From assembly GCA_945865565.1 (NCBI GenBank), contig CAMBEK010000007.1, forward strand, positions 25,864-89,863: a stretch of 64,000 nucleotides of DNA, read 5' to 3'. This stretch comes from Pseudobacteriovorax antillogorgiicola. Lineage in GTDB: Bacteria > Bdellovibrionota_B > Oligoflexia > Oligoflexales > RGVZ01. A model generated the notes under the pieces. It saw only the letters and a program-made list of their open reading frames with translations. It was not told where the DNA came from and made no database searches. Shown here piece by piece: positions 42,518-50,848 of this stretch. The translations under genes were made by a program, and so were the position numbers. The stretch's first letter is position 1. Each line of letters opens with the position of its first letter.

Positions 42518-43216
42518 TCACTCCGCGCCGAAAATTTGCGTTGCATACCAGCCACGACGGCCTTGGAACACACCCACACCCAAAGAGTCATAATTGCCGA
42601 GCATGTTTCTGCGGTGGCCAGAACTGCCCCACCACATTTCTGCGAAATCAGTGGCGACGGATTCGACCGTGCCAGAGCTGTAACCGGTCCAGGCAACATT
42701 TTCGCCGGATAGTTCAACTGGAACATTTGGACCAAATTCGGCGACCAAAACGCGATTTCTGGCTGATGGAAATCCCGAGTGACTTATGCCCCCGCGATTG
42801 GCCTGCTGGATGCTCCAGTCACGGGCGGCATAGCCCAAGCGGTATCCAAACTTGAGGGGCTGAAGGCCACGCGAAAAGCGGTACGCGTTGGTCTTCTCAA
42901 AAATCAGATGTTCAATGGCACAAGTTTCAGTGTTTGCTTTGTAGCAGTTGGCTTGTCCGGAATTGCCAATGCCACCGGTGCCGCTTCCCGAACCGGCATC
43001 CGGAATGTTGATGGCTGGATTGTTGATGGCGGGATCGGTGTTGACTGGCACATCAGTATTGTATGGATCTTGATAGGGATAAGTATTGCCGGAATTGCTC
43101 CAGGGAGACACCGGTGCCGGAGCACCTGGCATACGCTGTGATTGAACCCCGCCCCCTGCACAAGCGTGCAGCAGCGAACTAACAAACAACAACACTGTCA
43201 TCACAACAAAGCGCAT
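42518..43216 (-). CDS. CAP-domain (SCP/PR1-like) secreted lipoprotein
   Basis: 232 residues from ATG 43216 (GGAG seven bases upstream). A signal with a Cys in LLHACAGGG could be a lipobox. A Pro/Asn/Thr-rich linker (residues 25-85) is followed by a CAP domain: HLIFEKTNAYRFSRGLQPL, ISHSGFPSARN, GENVAWTGYSSGT and MWWGSSGHRRNMLG carry the characteristic His and Glu residues. CAP proteins act extracellularly, with sterol/lipid binding or proteolysis proposed in different groups. It precedes the NERD-helicase gene by nine bases; a strong hairpin-T structure lies in its leader. Confidence 0.83.
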   Translation of the reverse strand: MRFVVMTVLLFVSSLLHACAGGGVQSQRMPGAPAPVSPWSNSGNTYPYQDPYNTDVPVNTDPAINNPAINIPDAGSGSGTGGIGNSGQANCYKANTETCAIEHLIFEKTNAYRFSRGLQPLKFGYRLGYAARDWSIQQANRGGISHSGFPSARNRVLVAEFGPNVPVELSGENVAWTGYSSGTVESVATDFAEMWWGSSGHRRNMLGNYDSLGVGVFQGRRGWYATQIFGAE

Positions 43217-43311
43217 GAGCCAACTCCACAGCAACAGCAACAGCTTCGTTGTGCAAGAATTGGTTCAGGCTGCCAAAACGGAAAAGAGTAGTAGAATCGG
43301 TCATTTACAAA

Positions 43312-43350
43312 AAAGCGTTGAAGCAAAAAGGTCAATTGCTTCAACGCTTT
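43312..43350 (-). terminator. Strong minus-strand intrinsic terminator or attenuator
   Basis: AAAGCGTTGAAGCA (43312-43325) and its exact complement (43337-43350) form a stem of at least 14 base pairs, 15 with the closing pair, and a 9-11 base loop. On the minus strand the stem runs into TTTTTT, the classic intrinsic terminator. It lies 96 bases upstream of the CAP gene's ATG and downstream of nothing obvious on that strand except the antisense of 43436-44104. Confidence 0.8.
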
Positions 43351-43435
43351 GTGGCTAGATTGTCAAACATTTAGTCGGCCTAAATTAACCGGGACCCACA
43401 TGGTTTTACCAGTCCTGCCCATGTAGAATTAAAGG

Positions 43436-44104
43436 ATGAAAATCGAACCTGTCAGGAAAACGCCAAGGAAGCTGACGTCTCAGAACGCGCCGCTCGAACG
43501 CATGCTGACCTGGTGGCGTACCTTGAAAGTCAGAAAACACGTGAAAGGCAAGAAGGTCTTGGATTTTGGATGCGGAGCGGATTTCAATTCCCTACGCTCG
43601 TTTGGGACATCCGTTTCTTTTCGATGTGGCGTGGACATCCGCTTTTCCGGTGAAGATTCATTTTTGACTGTCGACGGTATCGAAGCCTTTGGGTCCCTAG
43701 ATGATGTTTTTGATCAGATCTCTTTGGGACGAATACCCCCTGTCGAAATCATCATCGCCCTTGCCTGTTTTGAGCACCTGGAGGCAGACGAGCAAAGGCA
43801 GACTTTACTGATGATGCATAAAATTTCTACTTCCGGTGGAACCATTGCTGGAACGGTGCCAACCCCCTTGGCGAAACCGGTGCTCGAATTTCTGAGCGAA
43901 CGGCTCGGCCTCATTGACCCGTCGCAAATCCGTGACCACAGAATTTATTATGATAAAAAATTGATCGCACAGACCCTGAAAGGCACCGGTTGGAAGATCC
44001 GGGAATACAGGACTTTCCAGTTCGGTATGAATAGTTTTTTCGTCCTGGAAAAGTTACCGGCCGCCATCGTGGTTGATGCTGGCCTGATGCCGTTGGATCC
44101 TTGA
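43436..44104 (+). CDS. SAM-dependent methyltransferase (class I)
   Basis: 222 residues. The Rossmann motif I is KVLDFGCGADFNSLRSFG, followed by GVDIRFSGED and IIALACFEHLEADEQRQTLLMMHKI, the layout of class I methyltransferases of the 'methyltransf_11/23' kind. Substrate unknown. The ATG 43436 has AAAGG directly adjacent, an unusually short SD spacing, so initiation may be weak. Its last 51 bases overlap tail-to-tail with the large membrane protein gene on the other strand, a glycosyltransferase-like candidate; a shared role in surface-glycan synthesis is possible but not shown. Confidence 0.75.
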   Translation: MKIEPVRKTPRKLTSQNAPLERMLTWWRTLKVRKHVKGKKVLDFGCGADFNSLRSFGTSVSFRCGVDIRFSGEDSFLTVDGIEAFGSLDDVFDQISLGRIPPVEIIIALACFEHLEADEQRQTLLMMHKISTSGGTIAGTVPTPLAKPVLEFLSERLGLIDPSQIRDHRIYYDKKLIAQTLKGTGWKIREYRTFQFGMNSFFVLEKLPAAIVVDAGLMPLDP

Positions 44105-46240
44105 TCCAAAGCATTCCTTTTGATCATCCCCCGGCAGGAGCCATGCGGAAGTGGATGGAGAATCAAGGCTGGCCCTGCAGCGTTCCTTCAAATCCTCTTT
44201 CGACCAAAGGCTGATCGCCAGGCCAGCCCGGTTGGTCGTCAAGCTCGTGCAGGCAAGGGCTTCAATCGATTTTATCGTTTTAATCTTGATGCTTTGCAAA
44301 TCGATCAGTGAGTCGACCAGTTTTGGCGCGTACGGGTTTACGGTTTGGTAGACAGGGGTCCCGTTGATCCAGACACCAAACCAAGAACCGCCGCCAACCC
44401 CGAGGTAATCGATACGACCAGCCTCTAGCGAAATCCTGCGAATCTCCCCCGGATCAACGACGACCCGCGTGCACAAGCTTTGCTTGAGTGAATCCAAATC
44501 TTTGAGGTTTCTCTTACGGGAAGGATTTGCCTTAGCCCCATAGGTGGAAAATGTGTCCACGAATACCATTTCCGGCATCACTGGCACCGACGCGGAACCC
44601 GGGTCTATTTTGGGGTAGTCCTGATCCAGCGAGACCTGATCGGGTTGAACGAGACCATTGAGGACTCTGGCGTACGGCAGATTGATGGCATCGACCCCCA
44701 CTCGTCCCCTGGTGACGAAGCGTCCAATACGGTCTTTGGCGACTTTAAAAACACTGAAGCCGTATTGACTGTCGACGGGATCAGGCGTCTCGATGGCCGA
44801 AAAATGTGGATCCATGGCCCAAGTTCCGGTCATAGAAGTTGGGATGATGACGTAGTCGGCGTGAAAAACATGACGCACCACAAACCACGGGTCGGATTCG
44901 CGATCCTCGAATATGGCGAGCCTGAGTCGAGACATTTCGGGATTCGTCCGTTGCAGGAACGTCGGATCCAGCAGATCGATGAACCTCAAGTCCGGGCGGT
45001 GGTACAAGATAAATGGAGATATCCACCACGACCAGTTGAAGACCTTGATCGATCCGTCTGCGGGAATCACGGACAAGGCAGACCGCATGGACTCGCTGGC
45101 CGGGGCAACCGTCTTGTTTCCTTTTGATGCCGCGTCGATTCGGACCAGGGAATTCTTTAAATGAAACGCGGTAAAGGTGACCAAAAAAATCAAAATGAAA
45201 CGACGACCCGTAAACGGTTTTCGACTCGCCATGGCTGCAACCGCAATCACGCCCGCTGGCAAGGCGATTTCGAAGGCCCGTGGCGTCAAAAAGATCAGGA
45301 GTGAAAATAGTATTGAAATAAAAAGAGTGGCCACGAGTGCCGGTTCCGGAAGATTCCTTTTTTTAATGACCTCGGAAAATTGCAGGTCCTGGCGCCATAA
45401 AAAAAGTAGCGTCAGTGCGAGGGGCAGGAACAGCATGTAGCCGTGCTGGGCAAGCAACTGAGCGCTATTCAGCAGGTGAAGTTCCTGGCCAAAAAAATAA
45501 GATGGTATGGATTGTGCCTGCTGAGTCGCGATTCCCAACACTTGAACACCGGTTGCAATATTTTGGGGAAACGCGGGATTAATGATGATACCGGCAGCAA
45601 CCAACAACAGGGTCCACGCTACCTGCCGGGACATATTTCTGCCGCCCAAATACGCACACAAGATAAAAATCGCGCTGACAGAGAGCGGAATATAAAAGGC
45701 ATGGTAGGCGAGAACGTAGACGCCGCCCAAGATGGCAGCCACCTTCCATCTTCCGGCCCTCCACGCCATGATCTGCCAAGTCAAAAGCAAGATTGCCAGG
45801 ACATGGGGGCGCAGCATATTCATTCTCGATGCGAATTGCGCACAGCCAAAGATCAAAACAGCCGTGGCTACTGGCATCATCCATGCGGAACGACTTGCGC
45901 GGGCAATCACTGCACCAAGGGTTGTCATCAGCAGCGCAAACAGCAGACGATAAAAAACAATGACCCCGTTTTCTGCGCCTGCCCCCCAAGCCAATCCCGT
46001 CAAGACGTGAAAAAGAAATTCCTTTTCCGCGAATGCCTGCCCCCAACCAACATCCTCGGCCTGGGGCAGCGTTTGGGGAAAACCGGTCTCAGCATAAATC
46101 TTGCTGATGGCAAAATGATAAAACCGGTCGGGATCGTAGTCGATCGCCGGCAGGTATCGCGATAAAGCAAAGGTCGCCAGAAAAACAAGGAACGAGGTCA
46201 CCGTAAAAGTGGTCAGGTATCGCTTCAGATCGTCCCTCAT
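44054..46240 (-). CDS. Large polytopic membrane protein, GT-C glycosyltransferase-like
   Basis: 728 residues from ATG 46240 (the TTG before it is unlikely). About ten to twelve hydrophobic helices occupy residues 12-370, the first followed by an Asp-rich loop (AIDYDPDRFYHF) of the kind carrying the catalytic acid in GT-C enzymes. Residues about 370-728 are soluble and probably periplasmic (DLRFIDLLDPTFLQRTNPE, GSWFGVWINGTPVYQ). GT-C membership is an inference from shape. The C-terminus overlaps the convergent methyltransferase gene by 51 bases. The gene follows the aldolase by 42 bases. Confidence 0.6.
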   Translation of the reverse strand: MRDDLKRYLTTFTVTSFLVFLATFALSRYLPAIDYDPDRFYHFAISKIYAETGFPQTLPQAEDVGWGQAFAEKEFLFHVLTGLAWGAGAENGVIVFYRLLFALLMTTLGAVIARASRSAWMMPVATAVLIFGCAQFASRMNMLRPHVLAILLLTWQIMAWRAGRWKVAAILGGVYVLAYHAFYIPLSVSAIFILCAYLGGRNMSRQVAWTLLLVAAGIIINPAFPQNIATGVQVLGIATQQAQSIPSYFFGQELHLLNSAQLLAQHGYMLFLPLALTLLFLWRQDLQFSEVIKKRNLPEPALVATLFISILFSLLIFLTPRAFEIALPAGVIAVAAMASRKPFTGRRFILIFLVTFTAFHLKNSLVRIDAASKGNKTVAPASESMRSALSVIPADGSIKVFNWSWWISPFILYHRPDLRFIDLLDPTFLQRTNPEMSRLRLAIFEDRESDPWFVVRHVFHADYVIIPTSMTGTWAMDPHFSAIETPDPVDSQYGFSVFKVAKDRIGRFVTRGRVGVDAINLPYARVLNGLVQPDQVSLDQDYPKIDPGSASVPVMPEMVFVDTFSTYGAKANPSRKRNLKDLDSLKQSLCTRVVVDPGEIRRISLEAGRIDYLGVGGGSWFGVWINGTPVYQTVNPYAPKLVDSLIDLQSIKIKTIKSIEALACTSLTTNRAGLAISLWSKEDLKERCRASLDSPSTSAWLLPGDDQKECFGSRIQRHQASINHDGGR

Positions 46241-46282
46241 CAAATTATCCGAAAGTTATCCAAACCAATTCACTCAAAGCGA

Positions 46283-47323
46283 TTACGTGAAGTATTTCTT
46301 CGCCATGTCCTCAAGGGTGACCTGCCGGATCTTGCGTGCGTTGCCCGCCTGACCAAAGGCAATCATCCGGTCTTCACAGACCTTTTGCATCGCCGTACGG
46401 GCTGGCTTCATGTAGGCGCGTGGGTCGAATTCATGGGGAGATTCGCTCAAAACCTTGCGGATCGCCGCCGTGATGGCGAGGCGGTTGTCGGTATCCACAT
46501 TGATCTTGCGGACACCGTGCCGGATGCCTTCTTGAATTTCAGCAACGGGAACGCCCCAGGTTTGTTTGATCTGGCCACCGTACTTGTTCACCGCGTCCTG
46601 CAGTTCTTGAGGAACGGATGAAGACCCGTGCATGACCAAGTGGGTGTTGGGCAGGCGTTTATGAATCTCGGCAACCCGGCTCATGTCCAGGATTTTGCCA
46701 TCCGGCTTACGCGTAAATTTATAGGCGCCATGGCTGGTCCCAATCGCAATCGCGAGGGCATCCACATTGGTCCGACCGACGAAATCTTCCGCCTGCGCAG
46801 GATCCGTCAGCAGCATTTCCTTGGACAATGTCCCTTCAAAGCCGTGGCCATCTTCCTTGTCCCCCTGGCCCGTCTCCAGCGATCCAAGGCAGCCAAGCTC
46901 GCCTTCTACCGAAACACCAAAGGCATGGGCAACGTCACAGACCTTTTTGGTCACGGCGACGTTGTAATCATAATCAGCGGGGGTCTTGGCATCTTCTTTG
47001 AGCGAACCATCCATCATCACGGACGTAAAGCCCTGCTTGATTGCCGAATAGCAGGTCATCGGGCTGTTGCCGTGATCTTGATGCATAACCATCGGGATTT
47101 CAGGATAAAGTTCCGCAGCAGCCAAAATCAAGTGCCGCAAATAAGCATCCTGGGAATAGGACCTGGCCCCCCGGGAGGCCTGGATGATCACGGGACTATC
47201 GGTGGCTTTCGCCGCCTCCATGATCGATTGGATCTGTTCCATGTTGTTGACGTTGAAGGCCGCGACACCGTAGTTGTGCTCGGCAGCATGATCAAGAAGG
47301 GCACGAAGGGGAATCATCGCCAT
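46283..47323 (-). CDS. fba: Class II fructose-1,6-bisphosphate aldolase
   Basis: 346 residues with the class II metal and catalytic motifs MVMHQDHGN (zinc His and catalytic Asp), [27 protein letters not shown] and [12 protein letters not shown]. It splits fructose-1,6-bisphosphate or makes it in gluconeogenesis. The Asn-Val-Asp-Thr-Asp segment ([12 protein letters not shown]) and length match the 'Calvin-cycle subtype' of class II enzymes common in many proteobacteria. GGAG nine bases before ATG. No other glycolytic gene nearby. Confidence 0.96.
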   Translation of the reverse strand: MAMIPLRALLDHAAEHNYGVAAFNVNNMEQIQSIMEAAKATDSPVIIQASRGARSYSQDAYLRHLILAAAELYPEIPMVMHQDHGNSPMTCYSAIKQGFTSVMMDGSLKEDAKTPADYDYNVAVTKKVCDVAHAFGVSVEGELGCLGSLETGQGDKEDGHGFEGTLSKEMLLTDPAQAEDFVGRTNVDALAIAIGTSHGAYKFTRKPDGKILDMSRVAEIHKRLPNTHLVMHGSSSVPQELQDAVNKYGGQIKQTWGVPVAEIQEGIRHGVRKINVDTDNRLAITAAIRKVLSESPHEFDPRAYMKPARTAMQKVCEDRMIAFGQAGNARKIRQVTLEDMAKKYFT

Positions 47324-47379
47324 GATTTTTAACTCCAGAGGTTGGTCAAAAACGACCCGTTCACCCTGAAGTTATAAGG

Positions 47380-47988
47380 TTAGTCCTTGCAGCTCTGCAA
47401 GGCCGTTTGACCGCCGCGCTGGTAATTGTAGAGGGCTTTGTTCTCGTTGATTTGCCATTCGTCGTTCGATCCGGTGACGCAGCCGGGAAATACCCGGCGG
47501 GAGTTGGCAGCGCCAGCATCAATTTCCGAAGCGGTTGCCGTAAATTGATTCTGAGACCCCTTGATCGTGTACAGGTACCGAACCTTCTGGCAGTCCGTGA
47601 TGCGAAAACCGATCTCGTTGGTCGTGTTGCAGGCGTTCACAGCCGCCCAGGCACCCTGTTTAATGTTCCCGCAGGCCGTCTTTTCAGCACCAGAGGCTTG
47701 GGGCGTCACCGTACCAAGAGTCAGACAGTCCATGTTGGAAAACGTGTCGTTGTCGCCGTTGTAAGAGATCTGCAGGGTGTAGATGTGCGACAGATTCGAT
47801 CGCGCTTCGGCCTGCCTGGCCTTTGCTTGAAACTGCTGGAACCGGGGGATCGCAAGGGCCGCGAGGATACCGATGATTGCAACAACAATCATCAGCTCCA
47901 CGAGGCTAAACGCTTGCTTCTGCCATTTCCAACTCCCTTTCCCGATCGCCTTGTCTTGCGCGAGGGGGGTACCAGTCCACCGTTTCAT
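47380..47988 (-). CDS. Type IV pilin-like protein, copy 1 (alanine at -1)
   Basis: 202 residues from ATG 47988 (AAGGA upstream). A long 26-residue leader ends KQA, then the mature N-terminus FSLVELMIVVAIIGILAALAIP with Glu5, the standard type IV pilin helix. The residue before the cleavage site is alanine, not the usual glycine. The C-terminal domain has six or so cysteines (e.g. DCLTLG, ACGNIK, PGCVTG). It is the downstream member of a tandem pilin pair and may be a minor or variant pilin. The promoter is probably shared with the copy at 48054-48629. Confidence 0.88.
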   Translation of the reverse strand: MKRWTGTPLAQDKAIGKGSWKWQKQAFSLVELMIVVAIIGILAALAIPRFQQFQAKARQAEARSNLSHIYTLQISYNGDNDTFSNMDCLTLGTVTPQASGAEKTACGNIKQGAWAAVNACNTTNEIGFRITDCQKVRYLYTIKGSQNQFTATASEIDAGAANSRRVFPGCVTGSNDEWQINENKALYNYQRGGQTALQSCKD

Positions 47989-48053
47989 TCCGCATCCTTC
48001 TTCTCGGAACATCGTTGCGGAACTTCGTCACTGAGACCGTAAACAACCTCGGA

Positions 48054-48629
48054 TCATTCGTTACAGCCTTTCAATGCGTTCCCCCCCGCTGCCTCAAGGT
48101 TATACAAGGATTTATTCTCATTGATCTGCCAAGCATCGTTCATACCGGTCGAACAGCCAGGAAAGACACGACGCGTTTGGACGTCGCCGAGGTCCATTTC
48201 CGTCGCCGTCGCGGTAAACTGATTCTGGCCACCGATATTTTGATAAGCGTAACGAACCTTCTTACAGTCGGTCACCCTGAAGCCGAGGTCATTGGTCGTA
48301 TTGCACAGGTTTTGGTCTCCAGTCCACACCGCGTTAGCGGCGGGGGAGTTGGCGACACTATTAGCACCGCTATCTCCGCCACCGTGGGTCAGAGGATTAG
48401 TATCGGAAAAAGTATCGTTGTCGCCGTTATAGGACAACTGCAGGGTATAGATGTGAGCCAGGTTTGAGCGGGCCTCTGCCTGCTTGGACTTGGCTTGGAA
48501 CTGCTGGAACCTGGGGATCGCGAGAGCCGCCAGGATACCAATGATCGCCACGACGATCATCAGCTCCACCAAGCTAAAACCTTGCTTACGGTTAAGTCGA
48601 GTCACGATGTTGTTAAAATTAGTCTTCAT
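48054..48629 (-). CDS. pilA: Type IV pilin (PilA-like), copy 2
   Basis: 191 residues with a 17-residue leader ending KQG and mature N-terminus FSLVELMIVVAIIGILAALAIP, Glu5 present. A perfect GGAGGAG lies 8 bases upstream of ATG 48629. The C-terminal region holds cysteines (LCNTTND, DCKKVR, PGCSTG) closely matching the neighbouring copy, indicating recent duplication. It is the likely major pilin used for twitching; retraction would need PilT, encoded at 30741-32462. Confidence 0.92.
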   Translation of the reverse strand: MKTNFNNIVTRLNRKQGFSLVELMIVVAIIGILAALAIPRFQQFQAKSKQAEARSNLAHIYTLQLSYNGDNDTFSDTNPLTHGGGDSGANSVANSPAANAVWTGDQNLCNTTNDLGFRVTDCKKVRYAYQNIGGQNQFTATATEMDLGDVQTRRVFPGCSTGMNDAWQINENKSLYNLEAAGGNALKGCNE

Positions 48630-48698
48630 TGCAATTCTCCTCCTTATTTAGTCAGTAACGGGATGCCCGGGAAGAACTTTAGCGTTCATGTAAAAATA

Positions 48699-48707
48699 CT
48701 TATAACA
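48699..48707 (-). promoter_or_regulatory. Possible extended -10 of the pilin promoter
   Basis: On the minus strand TGTTATAAG (48707-48699) matches an extended -10. Transcription would begin near 48693, leaving a leader of about 64 bases before pilA. The 266-base gap 48630-48895 is otherwise very AT-rich with long A and T runs (e.g. 48722-48745) and no recognised sigma-54 sites. Confidence 0.35.
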
Positions 48708-48895
48708 ACCAAATATCTTTATGAAAAAAACACAAAAAAACAGCATTAAATCATAAAATCAGAACGTTTCAGGCATTAATTGTCAGGATCCTAAACCATT
48801 GAAAACATGTCGACGGAGATACCAATAAACCAATAACAAGAGTGTATCATAGACTTTCATGGAGACGGATAGCCCCCATACCCGCTGACTGCCGC

Positions 48896-50848
48896 TTACC
48901 CCTCGCCAGAAAAGATGGGAAAACGACAAAAGGACTTTGGATCGACACTGAAATCATCAAGATGAAACGATGGCGCGAAGCGCTCCCGCTTCCATTGCGA
49001 TGCCCGCCACATCAGGTCAAACTTCGCAACCCAAGCCTCGATCTCGCTTTTGCTGTGATCGCCAAACGCCCTCAAAACCGTCGTCACTGTCTCCGGAACG
49101 CCTAATTTGTCCCGTACCCGGCAGGCTTCAATCAATGCCAAAATAGCGTACGGCATTAATTCACCTTCGTCGGTTTGATGCGCCTGTATTGGGCGCAATT
49201 CTGCGCTCGGTGGCTGATTTAAAACCGCGAGCAAGGCAGGAACTGGTCCCATTCCTATCGTGCAACTTTTGGCCGCCCAACTGGCCCACTTGAGTAAAAA
49301 CGCCTTATCGATACCGGCAAGCGGCGCCAATCCACCGGCTGCATCGCCGTCCATCGTCGTGTACCCAACGGCTGCCTCAGAGCGGTTTGCGGTGGTCAGG
49401 AGCAAACGTTCCTCCATGTTTGCCAACAACCAGATCATCGGCGCCCGGGCCCGGGCCTGGATATTTTGCAGCGCAAGGTCGTCATGCTGCCAGTCCAGAT
49501 TTCGCCCCGACGCACGGGCGGCTTCCTCCAAATAAAAATCAACCGCAGGCTGAACATTCAATTCAACGAATCGTCCCCCGGTTGCAGCTGCAATCTGGCG
49601 GGCCGCCTCGTGGGTTTTTGTTCCAGATTGATTCGTCCCCTGCCAGGCACAGAGCAAAAGCGCGGTCATGGAATCATCCGCGAGGCCGCTGCGGCGCAGG
49701 AATTCTTTCTTGCCAAGTTCAGCGATCGCCAAATGGCGCATCTGCGCCACAAGGACCGCACAGACCGACGAATCACATCCGCCGGACAAAGACAGCGCGT
49801 AGCCTTTCGATTTTGATTTCCGCAAATAATCAAAAAGTCCAAGGGCGCTGGCCCGCAGAAACTCTTCTTCTGGACTCATTTCGATGGGAGTGATCGTCTG
49901 AGGAGCAGCAACTGGCGCATCAGCAGGCGTTTGCGGGGTCAGATCGATATTTGCCTTGATGATCCGCAAGGATCCTGGGCCGTCATTGCTGTCTGAAAAC
50001 GATTTCTTGCGCATTTTACTGCTGCGAACCACATCCAGATTTGCGTCGCTCGTGACGAGGTCTCCGTCGGCAAAGGAAAATCTTTGCCCGCGCCCTGTTA
50101 CTTTGCCATCACAGGCAATTAAGGCACCACCGTCATAGATGATCCTGCCGGCTTCAAGTCCGACCAGATTGCTGTACGCATAATACACCCCAAAAGAACG
50201 GCTGCTGTTCGCAACCAGATGCTCCCGCGTCTCGTATTTGGCCAAGGCAAAATGGGAAGCGCTCGGATTGAGGACGATATCAGCAAAGCCCGCAGCGGCT
50301 GCAGCAGCAGGGACGGCACCCCAAGCCTCTTCACAAATCTCCAGGGCAATCCGTGCGCCGTTGATGTCGTAGACAAGATCTCCAAACGGAATATTCAATA
50401 AAACAAGCTCAAGTTCAATGCTGCGGCCGTCCGCCCATGGCCGGAACCACCGCGGCTCATAGTGGACACCGTCGCGAGGCAAGCGTCGTTTGGCGTTGAT
50501 CCCGAGGATGCGACCGTCTCCAAGAACCGCCACCGCATTGTACAAACCACCCTCGATCACCACAGGCAAACCCACCGTGCAGATCATGTTTTTGCTGGCA
50601 GGTGCGATCTCCTTTACGAGAATTTCCATCGCGTGGGCGGAAAGATCAGGGCGAAAAAAAGCATCCTCGCAGCCATATCCCGTCAGGCAAAGCTCGGGCA
50701 AAACCAAAACCTGAACACCGGCTCCACGTGCCTCCGCAATGGCCTCTAAAATACGCCGCGTGTTTCCCGCGAGATCCAGCGGTGTCTGATTCAGGGTCGC
50801 GGAACCAATACGAACGGACTTCAGGTTTTGCGCAGCTTTGCCAATCAT
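48896..50848 (-). CDS. nadE: Glutamine-hydrolysing NAD+ synthase
   Basis: 650 residues from ATG 50848, overlapping the previous stop (ATGA); a TTG at 50857 is less likely. Residues about 1-290 are a nitrilase-type glutaminase with Glu in LPELCLTGYGCED, Lys in NAKRRLPRDG and Cys in LEICEEAWG. Residues about 320-650 are the PP-loop synthetase with ALSLSGGCDSSV and TANRSEAAVGYTTMDGD. It amidates nicotinic-acid adenine dinucleotide to NAD+ using glutamine. It is coupled to the ComM-family gene. Confidence 0.95.
   Translation of the reverse strand: MIGKAAQNLKSVRIGSATLNQTPLDLAGNTRRILEAIAEARGAGVQVLVLPELCLTGYGCEDAFFRPDLSAHAMEILVKEIAPASKNMICTVGLPVVIEGGLYNAVAVLGDGRILGINAKRRLPRDGVHYEPRWFRPWADGRSIELELVLLNIPFGDLVYDINGARIALEICEEAWGAVPAAAAAAGFADIVLNPSASHFALAKYETREHLVANSSRSFGVYYAYSNLVGLEAGRIIYDGGALIACDGKVTGRGQRFSFADGDLVTSDANLDVVRSSKMRKKSFSDSNDGPGSLRIIKANIDLTPQTPADAPVAAPQTITPIEMSPEEEFLRASALGLFDYLRKSKSKGYALSLSGGCDSSVCAVLVAQMRHLAIAELGKKEFLRRSGLADDSMTALLLCAWQGTNQSGTKTHEAARQIAAATGGRFVELNVQPAVDFYLEEAARASGRNLDWQHDDLALQNIQARARAPMIWLLANMEERLLLTTANRSEAAVGYTTMDGDAAGGLAPLAGIDKAFLLKWASWAAKSCTIGMGPVPALLAVLNQPPSAELRPIQAHQTDEGELMPYAILALIEACRVRDKLGVPETVTTVLRAFGDHSKSEIEAWVAKFDLMWRASQWKRERFAPSFHLDDFSVDPKSFCRFPIFSGEG

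Noticed and set aside
45443..46165. Plus-strand frame opposite the GT-C-like protein
   Set aside because: Highly polar, lacking hydrophobic segments; the opposite strand encodes proper membrane helices.
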